Shown piece by piece: positions 13,146-24,955 of a stretch of 64,000 nucleotides of DNA. The notes beneath the pieces are model-generated. The model did no database searches, was not told where the DNA came from, and was given only the letters and a program-made list of their open reading frames with translations. The stretch's first letter is position 1. Each line of letters begins with the position of its first letter. The stretch comes from Liquidambar formosana (taxonomy: Eukaryota > Streptophyta > Magnoliopsida > Saxifragales > Altingiaceae): contig CM077828.1 in NCBI GenBank assembly GCA_039720395.1, positions 18,884,264-18,948,263 of the forward strand, written 5' to 3'. The translations under genes were made by a program, and so were the position numbers.

Positions 13146-16100
13146 GGTCTTCTTTTTTTGAGTAAGTCATTGGTATTAGTTCTCTTATGAGCTAGAGTCC
13201 AACAAACCGAACCTAATTTGTGTGTGGTTTGAGGATATCAAATCCTAGGTAGCATTGGTTAGGCTGCAGCCATCCTATTCAACCCTTAGGGATATACTTA
13301 TGTTGGCCTCCAATCAACCAAGTTCCCGCTAGGGGGCGGGGAGGTAGAGAAATCCATCTCAAAGACAAGAAAAAAGATAGATAACAACCACCACAACCGA
13401 ACAACCCAAAAACAGCAACCCCAGCTCAAAACCAGATGAATGGGCCCACAAAACAACACCAAGATAAGACAAATATCAAGGCAGATAAAATGTGTCTGTT
13501 AAAAGTTTCCAAGAAGATTTGCCTTCGTAGTAAGGAAATCAGCTTATCCCAATGATTATGTTGGCCACAGCCATAAGGTGCATCCAATAGCAAACTGATT
13601 CCCCACAATTTACTCCCCAATGTAAGCAAGTCTGTCATAAGCAGATATAAATTACATGTAACATGAACGCCCCCAAATGAAAGCAAACCTTGTATCTCCG
13701 ATAGCGTGCCTCATTATTTCCCAAAAATCGCTTGATGAATGAATCAGTCAGGAAACCAGCAAGGCCTTCTAGCAACCACTCTGCCAATAAGTATTACACA
13801 ATCATATGAGAACCAATGGGATTTCTTCAACCCCTAATCAAAATATCATTACCCGTAATAAAAATCCCAAACAACCGCAACAGACAACATGTTCTACCGA
13901 GCTTACCATCATTTGGTTCCTCAGGAGTGATATATACTCCAAACCATTGTCTTGCAAGGGCATAGGCAAGTTTAATCCTTGTGTCTATGGTCTGTTACAA
14001 GGTATTTTGACCCATCAGCATTAATACAAGAATAGCATGAGGAGCATGAGAAACAAATTCTTTTATGTGGTTGAAATTAGTATCAAAAGCAGTGTGATAA
14101 GAAGTACGAACATGCTTTGTTGTTAATTTCATGCACAAAGCTCTAATAAAGTAAAATTAGAGCTTCCAAACTCCTACAGAAGTAATTCAGATAAATTAAA
14201 AGCATGCTAACTCATGCAACAAGAGATAATTTCTCTATGCAGGTTGTGAACCAAGCACATGAACTATTTCATGTTGCACATAAACATTTTCAGGAGAGAG
14301 AGAGAGAGAGAAATTTTCAGTTAAGTTCAGAAACATACGTCATTCCCTATAACACTCACCAGTCCCTATAAAAATAAATAAATAAATAAATGATGAACAG
14401 GATTCACAACCCAAGGTGGACTTATGCTAGCCTAGTTTCACAACTTGCAAAAATTCCCAAACCTTAATGCTGAACTGTCAACATCAGCCAAGGCAGCTAG
14501 ATTCTATAATGATAACCTATGATATTGAAGACGCTACTTCTTTCAAATAAATAAATCCAAAAAACAGAAGTGTCCTACGATTGGTTGACTGGGTATATAA
14601 CTAATATATTGTATAGGTTGGTCAGTTCTTTGGATTGTGGTATACATGTTGTCTTCCTGTTGCAGTCTTAGCAGCAAGTTTTCTTCCCAACCCCACAATG
14701 AGGAAAGGTAATTAAAAGCAGAGGGCAGGAAAGGCCCCACAGTTCCTTTCATTCTTCAGACATCTCTGAATTGAAAACAAAAACAAAAACAAAAATAAAA
14801 ACAAAACGACACCATTTTGTTGCAATAATTATGTCAACCTAATTTGTCGTTTGTAAGTTTATCTACTTATCCAACATTGACTCGTTAGCAGGAGCTCATC
14901 AAGTTTATATTACAGTCCTTAATAGTAATGAAGTATAATTATTGTAGTATGAAAGGTGTAAATATATTTCAATATATTCACAAACAGAGAGACATATATA
15001 AATAGAGTGGGATGGACAAAACCCTACACCATCCCAAGCCCGCGACAACTTTAAGACCAAATGCCCAACCCTATCCCAATGTTGAGTGTCCCATCCCCAT
15101 CCCAATAGGCTTGGGTAAAACAGGCTACGCAACAAGCCCATTTAATTGCCAAGATGGATGAGGTGAGGTGAGGTGAGGTGCTAGGCCATGCACTTAGTCC
15201 CACATCGCCTGTTTAGGGAGGGTCACTAGGCTATATTTGTAAACCTAGATCCTTAAATGATGTGTTTTAAAGGCACAAGGGACAGTTCAAAGCAAACAAT
15301 AGCATTTCCAATGAAAGGGCGAGGAACAACAAAGATAAAAACTAAAGATCATTTTTTTATGAAGAAAAACTAAAGATAATTTTGTTTTCAGCATTTATGA
15401 GTAAAATCAAAATATTGATAAATATCAACAAATATCGATACTAGCAACCAATATATTGACGATACCTACAACAAATGGTATTATCATCATTTATTTCGTA
15501 AAATATTTTTAGAAACATCCCTTATAAGTTAAATTAAAGATATATTTTTAAAATAAGTTGATTTCCTTAAGTTCATTGATGATATTACAGTATAATTATG
15601 AACATATAGGTTATTTTACTGTAATAAATTGATATTTATACATTATAATTATTAGTATCTACTCTTTCTACATGCGGAACTGAGGATAGGAACATAGAAA
15701 TTATTTAATTATTTTACTTTTGAAAAATTGGTATTTATACATCATGACTATTAGTATCTACTCTTTTTTCTTTTTCTTTTTTGATAAGCAACAAAACCAG
15801 TATTATTGAAGTAAAAAGAAAGATACAAAGAAGGGGGGACAAGAAGTCCACCCAAAATATACTGACAGACTAATATAAAAAACACTCAATAGAAGAAAAC
15901 AAGAAAGACCTCCATACTAATAGTATCTACTCTTTCTACGTGCCGAATTGAGGATAAGAACAATAACCTCGAACTACTTGAAATTTATGTGGTAATGAGT
16001 TTATAGACTAGGTTGACTGTGTTTCTGTATAGGTAAATGACATTATTATTGTGAAAATGATACATTTTTTAAAGTTTATGGAATTTAAATGTTAAATTAG

Positions 16101-18656
16101 CATAAATTTGTCTTCTTTATTTGCTCAACTACGTGCACGTTTTGCTCTCTACACACCACATACTTGTCTTATCCACATTTTATTTTCAATCTTCTAAATC
16201 AAAATTGTTTATTAGTCTCTGTCATTGTTTTCCAAAGTTTCATTGAAAATCTCCAAGTTTTACTATTAATTTCCGTCATTTCTTTACATTGATATCCAAA
16301 AAAAAAAAAAAAAAAAATCTCTCTACATCGATATCAAAATTTTCTTCTCTCTTCGTCTTTCTCTATTTTTCGAACCCTCGATATATCTTTCAATATCAAC
16401 ATTTAAGCCACTATATATACAAATACGCGCGCACACACACACATACACACATATCTATATATATATATATATATAAATGACACACAAGAATAAAATGAGA
16501 GCAACAAAAGAAAATAAAACTCAACAAGATCATCCATTACGAGTAATAAACTCATCATCCATACAAGTTCAAAGCACTAAGCCAACCTGGTCAATAACCT
16601 TCTCATCAAACAAAACTTGAGAACTAAAAATGCTCATGGAGGCTCCCAAGCTCAATGAGGATATTGCCATCTCAGGAGCTATAAAAACTTGCTTGTATGA
16701 CCCAAATGGAAATGATGCGGAAAGGTAATCCTCATAATGGCTGTTAAAAGAAAATAGCCAGGTATTAAAGAGAAAGACCATGAATTTATGCTGAAAAGGT
16801 AACTAGTGCACAGGTTGAAACCAAACTTGCAAAAGTTTTGCAGAACAACTTTCATAGGAATTGAAATACAAACCTAAATGCACTATGGAAAAAACCCACG
16901 GTGTTCCGAAGTTTAGGCAAATTAGCTGGCAAACACATGTGTGATAATAGACCACTGTGGCGATCAGGAAGGATTTCAAATGGAGCAACTGCCAAAGATA
17001 TCCATCGTGCAGCAACTGGAACATTTAATCTATAAACATAAGTTTTGCGAGGAGGATCATGCTTGCTCAAAACCTGAAAAGGAGGAAGAACGATGTATTA
17101 AAGGTTGGAACATCTATAAACATTGGATGCCAGATTGCTTGAAGAATACCACATTTTTTTCCTGCAGTTAAGTGAGAATACAATAATATGTTTTCTGAAT
17201 CAGTACTAGAATACAACATTATTCCCAGCTGGGACACTTGTGCGGACTCTGTACATATGTGTAACAATGATCAGATAGTATAGCGATATTGGTAATAGGC
17301 TTTGTATATAGTTTGCAAGAGGACAAGTCATGTGTTGAAGATCACAGCATGTCAAATCTAACTGTTTATACACAGCATAAACTTTAAATGCTAACAATTG
17401 AATGGGTTGTCCAAGTGAGATGCAAGACGAAGGCATAGAGTTCCACTTTTTAGTTTCCTAGATTATCTGCAGAGAATGGTATTTGCACGACTGTTACATA
17501 ATTATTGTATTTAAAAAATTAGGAGTTAATCAAATAAAATTGACGTAGACTTTTTTTTTCTTTGGGATAGCATCGATGTAGAAATTTTTACAAACTGGAA
17601 ATGAAAGCTATTGTTAGAAAAGTCTCTTATTAAGAAGGTATTACTGCATTTGAAAGGAAGAGAATTTATATTGCAAATAGTTTGGTCATGTTGGGCCTAT
17701 ATTTGTTATACTATTTGTATTTTGCATATTCCAAAAATATAAATATATATACAACATTTAAAGCTTTGTTTTGAATGTATGATTTCTAGGATCTCTCTCT
17801 TCTCCTTCTCCTTCTTCTTCTTCTTCTTCTTCTTCTTCCTCCTCCTCTTCTTCTTTTTCTTCTTTTTTCCATAGTTTCCCTGTGACTAATCATTATTTTC
17901 TTTATTTTGAACTAATCCACACAAAAATCATTCGGGCAACATATTTAAGCCGAATTCTTCTCCCAAAACCCTATTCTGCTGGCTCCTACTCATCGCTTAG
18001 CAATATAAGGTAAATCCCAACCCCAATCCCTCCTTACAATGCTGGATTTTGAAATCGCCCAAGCTAGTAAGTTAATTTTTTGCACCTTACCTGTGAGGAA
18101 ATTTTCGCCTCTCTCTCCAGGTGCACGCACACGCCTGTATGAAAAAACCTTCTTCGCAGCTATTTGGAATCGGCATTATATATGAAAGTAAATGCATGAG
18201 GTTTAACATTATTTTTTAACCGGCTCTTAATCTGACAACAGCCCTCTATAAATTGATGCCAAATTTACTGCCAGTTCGTGACAAAAAGGACCTATTCTGA
18301 ACCTTGGCCTGGAGCGGTTGGGCAGGGAATTCTTCCTATGAGTTATATGATTGCTACTCGTGACCAAGGAGTAACCTCCACAAATCCTTGATATTGAGGA
18401 AGGACCGAAGGACTACATGAAGAGGATAGAAGGCTCACTTTCATATAGTGAACTGCATTCATCCATTATCCATTTAGCCACCTAGAAAAGCCAAATGTGA
18501 TGCCTTATACTGCGGACTCTTTTGCTCAGGCCAAAAAGGTTTCTTTATTGGCATGTGACCCGCATCCCTTCATTTGGGCTCCCAAAGCATATCAAACTAA
18601 ACTAACCTATTGATAAAAACCCTCCCTCCCTCCCTCCCCTCCCCTCCCCTCCCCTC

Positions 18657-18706
<50 letters not shown>

Positions 18707-21700
18707 TGCACATGAAAAGGGGCATAAGTCCCTAAGAAAGCAATCATATATAAAGTTAAAGAGGACATAATATTACAGTATGTGTAATCAACAAGCAAAG
18801 AGATACCAAAATCAATGAATTTAAATTTCTTACCAATGATCAGCCATTTATCCTTTCATCATTTTACAATTAAAAAATAATTTTTACACGGCTGGCCATG
18901 TCAAAGCAATCTGTCCTCTTGCAAGCAAGATTATATCTCTATGGAAAAATAAATTATCCTCAGCAAGAATGGTGCTCTGTCCAACTTCCGTATTTACAAT
19001 CTCAATTTGTCTTTGTCCCAATGGTTGCTGTTAATAGGATTAAGAAATTATGAAGAGATATCAAAAGGTGTTTCCTCCACCAAAGACCATGGAAATTTAA
19101 GAGTGATCCTTTTTTGTTATGAACATAGCTTAGTTTGGTTACTGGTGGGAAACTAGGGAGGAATGAGAATCCCTGAAGTTTGATGATGTCAGCAAAGTTC
19201 AGTCTTTCCTTGTCAGGCTAGTCAATTGACAAGTTGCGGGGTTTTCATTGATGTGATTTGTGAAAGGGAATCTGCAAGCTTAATCAACTTAAAAAAGACT
19301 CTAACATGCGAGCTTAAGGGATTGAGACTTGCATAGGCATCGAAACTTTGTGATATTTTGCATGGATCCATGGTGTTATGCTTGGACAGCAAGTAAGCTT
19401 GTCTTATTATCTCTTCAATGGCAATTGTTCCCTCTGATCATGTGTGCAAATGTATGGACGTGAATCCTATGGGCATACTTTTGGTTCCCCATTTTTTAGA
19501 GGTTGCAAAATAGGAAACAAGACTTGTGCAGGAATATTATCTAAATTTTCAGTTAGTTAATAAGATAATGAGTTTGGGTTCTTCTTCCTCCAGCACTTCC
19601 TCCATGAGACTTCTAAACCTTTCTTTTTAAATGGTGTCTTGCGGAGGGAAAAGAGATCTTACCAGCAATAAATGGTATGTCCCTAGTCCCTACATTCCAT
19701 CTAGATTCTCCTTCTGTATGGTCTTTTTCCAGAAATTTAAAATAAAATAAAATAAAATAATAAATTCTCCTTCTGCTTGGTTACCCCAAACAAGATTCTG
19801 ACCATTGATCACCAATTTTCTAGGATATGGAGTTTAAACAATCTCTATGGCATTCACCAATCTATTACTGCAATTGTTGATCACCCTTGTTTTATCAACC
19901 ATTAGCATATGGCTTCTAATCCATTTGTCTCACTCAAATTGCAATCTCATGTAGTCATGGGTGCTTTCTTCTTCAATTGAGGAGGTTCTCGTGTATTGGT
20001 TTACCAGGTATTTATCGTATGGTCTATCTGAAAGTAGTAAATCATTAATTTGTACTTGAAAACCTTCATTAGCAATAGTTGAAAAAGGGAGGATTTTTAC
20101 CTCTAGTATTCCTAAATCTTTTGTAATTGAGGATCTTGCCAGGGAAAGCAGCTCGGCGGCTCCCTTATAGCTGATTCACTCTCATTTGGTCCACGATTGA
20201 ACTAGAAATATACCTTAATAAAATACTTCTACCAATAGCTAAAAAGGCAAAAGCATATAAAATAATAGAAAGAAAAAGATGTGAGAGATTACGTGTTTTG
20301 AAATTTTATTATTTGCTACATATTGCATCATTGATTCCGTTACTTGAATGTCAAAAAATCTGCTGAATGTTTTTCTCTTAAATTTAACAATGAAAGTAAA
20401 TATAAATTTGATTAATATCGAGAAACTCTTTAAGGTCTAAATTATAAAATCAGGCGAATTAGGGGTCAAGGAAGCATTAATAATGTCAGTCATCCAATCA
20501 ATTAGACCATGAAAGTGGGAGTCAAATGAGAATATCAACACAAACTCTTCAACTTCCATGGACCATTGTTTTTAAGATGTCATCTCTAGCATTAATCACG
20601 CCCTTCAAGGTAAGAGAAGCTCTGACCTGAAGAGATCTTTTAAGAAAACATATTATTTCCAACCTGAAATGTTGATTATGACTGTGAACTCAGAAAAGCA
20701 TGTCCATCAAAACTTAATGCTTTTTAAGATACAGATAAAAGTTACTTCAATAATATGATTCCTTCGTAACAAGGAACTACAAGTCTGACATCAAAAAATT
20801 TGTTATTGCATTTAGCTCACCTGATAAAGTAAACTTCCAGTGCTGACAGCCACAAGATTATGCGCAACTGTAAATTCCATATCATAGCTGAACAGGGAAC
20901 ATAATAACTAGCTTGAATCCACAGCATACATTGTGAATGGTCAAAATTAACAAGCCATAAAAAAGTACAGTAAAATCAAACTGTGCATACCAGCAACGCT
21001 GTGAACTATCATCCATGCAAGGGAACCAGCAGCGCGCACGCCTTAACTGGTTATCAGTATGCAGGACATTATCCGCAAAATGAATCCCTGTCTCAGCTTT
21101 CTCTACCCAATAGTCAACGCGAACTAATTTCACATTCTGCACCCAACATCAACCTACATGAGAAACCAAAAAAAAAAAAAAAAAGTGTAAACCTCATCAC
21201 AAAAACTCACTACTCTCAAAATATCAAAACCAAATTAGAAGAAAAAGCAATAATGATTTAACCTAAAATATTCCGGGATGCAGTGCCCATCCTGGTTCAG
21301 TTCTAACTAGTAGTGGGATGAAGGCAAGCCATCTTCAACATGGCATATTCAAGAATTGAAAAACACAGTTATCAGAGCATGGATGTGATGAGATTTTATC
21401 ACTCATATCATTTTCAAAAAGAACTATTTTCCATTTCTAAAAAAGGAAAAAGGAAAACTACAGGGAAATGGCAGAAAGTTTTCAGAACTGTGTTCCAATT
21501 CCCTGAAAATGGCCCATTAACCAAATGTCAAAAAATCATTTCCAGATTTTTTATTCTCTTTTTTGTTAAGAAAGTCAAGACAGCAAAAAAGGGATGTATT
21601 CTTAGAAGTTTGCAAAAAATAAAAGAAAAAAGACATTTATATTAGAATGTGCATCTTTCAAAACCAAACCAAATGAACCCTCAGTTTCATGTCGATGAAA

Positions 21701-22967
21701 ATATGAGTTTTTACGCGTAAACAGGCGCAGTACTCATGTTTTGGTACATAGACTGACACATAATGTTTATATATATAAAGATAGACTGATACATAATGTG
21801 CTAGAATATCACTACAATTCCTCTCCATTTCAATCTCTTGGGGTCAAATGACCATCCCAAGAACCATGAATCCTTCATGCAATCTCCAAACTAACAAATA
21901 GACTAGAAGGGAATATAAAAAACACAAGTAGGTCCCAAAATATGCATGCATGAAAATATACAAACATGCATATATAAAAATCAATTCAATGCAAGCTGCA
22001 AAGATAATGCCACTGTGATACCTGTGTATGACAAGCCAAAACACAAGAACTTCATAATACTGACCTGCTTGGGTTCACCAGAAGATTGCACCCCATTTTC
22101 TGAATGGGGCTGGCCCTGCTGTTCATCTACTGAATTGACATGCTTATAACACATAATCAGTAAATTTGGGATCAATTCTCTCTCAAGGGCTGATATATAT
22201 GTCGCACCAGCGGCATCAGCAGCAGAACTTGCCGTCGACACTGAGCACCATCTGTTCTCGATTTCCACAGGTTGATAATGTGGAAAAAAGTCAAACTCCG
22301 CAGGCTCTCCATCAACGGAAATACTCTCTATCTCCAAATTATCGGCGTGCAACCCAACATTCCCACTATCCGGGATAGCAATTTCCAACTCAGTGTACCT
22401 AAAAGGAGTCAAAACAAAAATGCCCAGGTGAGCCAGTGCTGAATTATTACTTGAAGAAACGCATGTAAAATATGGGTAAAACCAAAATTCAAATTAATCA
22501 AAACCATTATAACATGTAAAATGATTTAATCAATAGAATGTATAATTCCATAATTCGAACATTGCTGGCTGCCGACCTAGCTTTAACCAATTTCTGATGT
22601 GCAAATTGATAAGGGCCTGTGTGGACGTCCCATGTAAATTGAATTATGTTTTGTGCATAATTTTGTGAACAAATTCCATCATCTTCAATGGGAAAATTCA
22701 ATACACTGATAGACATCATCACACATGAGAGTATAATTCAAGATAGAGACATTCCATGAATTTCTAAACTTGATCCTATAACATCAGCTGACTCTCAACT
22801 TTTTTATGTGGTCCCTTTCAAGATGCTGGACTTGTACCTTCTGCAATGCAATATACACTGTAACCATTTAATTTTCATTCAGGCGACCAAACAGGCCCTA
22901 ATCATATGGGTTTACAGCACTTGATTTTGAGTCAGTACAAACTGTGTAAAGCAACACGATGGAACCC

Positions 22968-23044
<77 letters not shown>

Positions 23045-23226
23045 GGTGAAATCATTGTAATTTGGTAAGCTCCAGCTGTTTGGCTAACTTCAACCAGTGT
23101 CTGAGAAGCGATTCAGTGAGTACACAGATTCGAAACGCTCGATTCCAAGCCAATACAAAACCCAAAAAGCAAAACGAATGAAACTTAATTCACAGATATA
23201 GAGGTAGAAAGTTCTATGTAGAGGTT

Positions 23227-23258
<32 letters not shown>

Positions 23259-23441
23259 AGCTAAACAGAGGTGCAGAGAATTTAGGAGAGAGAAAAGCAA
23301 ATGAAGGGTGAGAGCTGAGACGAACCCGTAAATCCGACGTTTATCCATGTCGATGGAGAGACAGAGCTTCTGGTGACGAACCATTGCACCAGAATTATCG
23401 GGCTTCGGCTCCTCGTTCTTCGGCTTCCGAGGCTTCGCCAT
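7632..23441 (-). CDS. TAF2: TAF2, TFIID subunit 2 (5' part; exons 1-11 of a gene running off the left edge)
   Basis: TBP-associated factor 2 is the M1-aminopeptidase-like TFIID subunit that contacts initiator DNA in the nucleus. Coding exons on the minus strand, in order: 23326-23441, 22065-22398, 20991-21136, 20821-20887, 16874-17073, 16587-16740, 13907-13991, 13689-13780, 10583-10708, 10423-10476, 7632-7700. All junctions are GT..AG and phases match, giving 481 uninterrupted codons from [13 protein letters not shown] to RTLSTKE. Plant TAF2 is about 1,400 aa, so roughly the last two thirds lie left of the window, beyond an intron of at least 7.6 kb. The aminopeptidase fold is recognisable ([35 protein letters not shown]), but the zinc-binding HEXXH is replaced (YALAR before QWFG), as expected for this non-enzymatic family. 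The start is the ATG at 23441; exon 1 is lysine/proline-rich. Family assignment is from memory of plant TAF2; the exon logic is seen directly. Confidence 0.93.
8506..10051 (+). mobile_element. Probable solo LTR (Ty3/Gypsy type) in TAF2 intron 10
   Basis: A 1.5-kb segment starts TGTAAGGTCCTGC, followed by an AT-rich run, and ends GGGTTGTGACA. These are the usual start and end of long LTRs of plant Tekay/Del-like chromoviruses (family knowledge). No internal region or second LTR lies nearby. A perfect target duplication is not visible (CAAAG before, CAGGC after). No coding sequence. Confidence 0.5.
10070..10260 (-). mobile_element. Possible retroposon tail in TAF2 intron 10
   Basis: A T-rich start followed by purine-rich, AAGAAA-laden sequence resembles the 3' ends of the LINEs elsewhere in the window, read on the minus strand. 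No coding remnant or target duplication is clear. Weak call. Confidence 0.25.
11131..11990 (-). mobile_element. LINE 3' end(s) in TAF2 intron 8
   Basis: At 11710-11800 the minus strand encodes [19 protein letters not shown], the conserved C-terminus of plant L1 ORF2. A tail-like region follows down to ~11500, where an (AT)n run begins. At 11200-11330 a phrase ending in CATACAAAGGAGG occurs twice, suggesting a second, shorter retroposon tail. 5'-truncated; same orientation as TAF2. Confidence 0.6.
11459..11503. repeat. (AT)n microsatellite
   Basis: Pure alternating AT of about 45 bp inside TAF2 intron 8. Another, shorter one is at ~11968-11993. Confidence 0.9.
12527..13110 (-). mobile_element. 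5'-truncated LINE with zf-RVT/ORF2 C-terminus in TAF2 intron 8
   Basis: Minus-strand frames give [19 protein letters not shown] (13106-12961 region), the zinc-binding zf-RVT motif that follows reverse transcriptase in plant L1 elements. [15 protein letters not shown] near the C-terminus follows (12951-12664). A 17-base T run at 12526-12542 is the poly-A tail read on this strand. One frameshift separates the two frames. A dead fragment, in the same orientation as TAF2. Confidence 0.75.
13992..16586. other. TAF2 intron 6
   Basis: Apart from the LINE tail at 15766-15920, this 2.6-kb intron holds simple repeats: (GA)n near 14296, (AAAT)n near 14370, (AAAAC)n near 14775, GAGGT repeats near 15160, poly-A at 16299-16317 and (AC)n/(AT)n at 16430-16475. 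It also has an isolated GTCCCACATCG motif at 15197-15207. No gene was recognised. Confidence 0.5.
15766..15920 (-). mobile_element. Short LINE 3'-end insertion in TAF2 intron 6
   Basis: A T-rich start (poly-A tail on the minus strand) leads into sequence like the other LINE tails here (GATAAGCAACAAAACC, GGGGGGACAAGAAGTCC). It is flanked by TAGTATCTACTCTT at 15752-15765 and again at ~15925-15940, a target-site duplication of about 14 bp as made by L1 machinery. No coding content. Confidence 0.6.
17074..20820. other. TAF2 intron 4, with a possible degraded retroelement
   Basis: This 3.7-kb intron has a pyrimidine tract (17792-17871) and a compound microsatellite (18620-18706). In 19560-20110 the minus strand keeps reading open for long stretches between single stops, with a charged protein-like composition. 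That suggests a decayed retroelement or pararetrovirus-like polyprotein fragment. I could not assign it to a family, saw no diagnostic motif and give no reconstruction. Confidence 0.3.
18620..18706. repeat. Compound microsatellite (CCCT)n(CCCCT)n(CT)n(CA)n
   Basis: A continuous run of four simple repeats in TAF2 intron 4, strongly strand-asymmetric (pyrimidine-only for the first ~67 bp). Confidence 0.9.
22972..23041. repeat. (TA)n(CA)n(GA)n compound microsatellite in TAF2 intron 1
   Basis: Alternating TA, then a short ACACAC run, then GA repeats. A second GA tract lies at 23229-23257, less than 100 bp from the exon 1 donor. GA tracts near plant transcription starts are common. Confidence 0.85.
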
Positions 23442-23765
23442 GGCTTCGCACAGCTCGTTCTTTTTCTCTCTTTCTCGTTGCTCAGCGCGCTAAGCGAGGG
23501 CTAGTATTTATAAACGCCCCTCTCGCCATAAGAGGGCACCACTCTGGTTTGGGTCACCTTTGGTCACGAGCGCCCGATGTGCCCTAGCTTCGTTGTTCTG
23601 ATCTGGACCGTACACTTTACGGTACCACCAATCTAATGGGGAGTGTAAATTGTTAGCATAAGCATGATGTCACTCGGTATCTATCATGTGCTCGCCTGCT
23701 ACGGGCTACGGCTTTCGTGTGAGGGCATGTTTGACAACTTCAAAAATTGAATCAACTGATTTATA
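23442..23765. other. TAF2 upstream region
   Basis: Short leader and proximal promoter of TAF2, ending at the target-site duplication of the hAT element at 23766. No other gene or known motif was recognised. The hAT insertion lies about 330 bp upstream of the ATG. Confidence 0.4.
23505..23514 (-). promoter_or_regulatory. TATA box of TAF2
   Basis: The minus strand reads TTTATAAATA about 65 bp upstream of the TAF2 ATG. That leaves room for a start site near 23480 and a short, pyrimidine/purine-biased leader. The sequence between here and ~23600 is the most GC-rich stretch of the neighbourhood, fitting a core promoter. This is motif and position only. Confidence 0.5.
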
Positions 23766-23982
23766 ACTGTTATTAGGGGTGTTAATGGTTTTGGTTAAAA
23801 CCGAGAACCAAACCGATCCAAATCGAATTGAGTGGTTTGGTTTGGTTTTTTAATCATTAGGTTTGGTTATGGTTTTAATTTTAGAAAACCGAACTCAATT
23901 GGTTTGGTTTTAGTTTTCAGTTTTAAAAAACCAAACCAAACCGAAAAACTGAAAAAACCGAAAAATATAATATATATATATA

Positions 23983-24955
23983 GGGCCAGGCTATTGCCAT
24001 CACTCAAAATACTCTAAGCCCCCCAATATTTAAATAATTTGTGAAATTCTTTATATCTAAATGTAAATTTACCAATAAGGACATGTCTATTTAAAGACTT
24101 TAAAAATTTCTTATCCCCACCCCACTCCACCCCACCCCTAATTCTAAAAACATTCCACCATCTATAGACTTCATGCTTTCACAAACTCTAACAACTTTGA
24201 CACCAAATCCATATTTACATAAAAAAAAATTAATGTTTCTCATGTTATATTAAATAAGAGACAAGAAAAGTATTGATAGAGATGATATTAGCAACCAAAA
24301 AGTAAATATTTATACACTTTTTATCGAGTTTAACTTCAGTTTTTCGTATACTGAATTTCGTATTGTTCGGTTTTTCAACTCTGAACATGTTTACAATGTT
24401 CATTTCTGTAACACCAAACTCTTTTAATGCATTCTGACTTCTAAGTCCGAACAAAGTTATTTTGTTCCGTTTTCCAACTCCGAACAAATGGATATTGTTC
24501 AATTATGTAACTCTGAACAAATGGATATTGTTCACCTGTAGGAGTCCGAACAAGCTTGTGTTGTTCTGTTTTAAAATACTGAACAACTTAACTATATAAC
24601 AATTGAAAATTGTTCATATATGTAATTGTGAATGGATTTTGAGTGTTCGTGTTTATAAGTCAGAACAAATAATAGAAGTTCGGTTTTAAAGGTCCGAACA
24701 TTTTTATATTGTTCTTTTCTATAAAGCCGAACATATATACTTTGTTCTTACTAATAAGTCCGAACATATATACTTTGTTCTTACTAATAGGTCCGAACAG
24801 GTTGGGGGTGGGGTGGGCAGGTGGGGTGGAAAAATGTTTGGGAATTTTTTCTTAAGGGTATTTTAGGAAGATAAGGGGGTGCTTTCAGCAAAATATGAGG
24901 GGATTTAATTAGTGGGGGGCTTAGAGTATTTTGAATGGGGGCAATAGCCTGGCCC
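23983..24955. mobile_element. Inverted-repeat DNA element nested in the hAT element
   Basis: Ends GGGCCAGGCTATTGCC...AAATACTCTAAGCCCCCC form terminal inverted repeats of about 42 bp with a short mismatched patch. The insertion sits in a (TA)n run, so the target duplication (TA or longer) cannot be defined. There is no transposase ORF. The interior contains the dyad-repeat array at 24340-24800. Confidence 0.75.
24340..24800. repeat. Degenerate ~45-bp repeats with CCGAACA/TGTTC dyads
   Basis: About ten units, each pairing a CCGAACA-like box with a TGTTC box 12-20 bp later (an imperfect dyad), separated by T-rich spacers. The last two units (around 24727-24795) are nearly identical (CCGAACATATATACTTTG). 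The divergence gradient suggests growth from one end. Confidence 0.7.

Noticed and set aside
18620..18706. Regular short repeats that could suggest a CRISPR-like array
   Set aside because: A simple-sequence microsatellite without spacers; CRISPR arrays do not occur in plant nuclear DNA.
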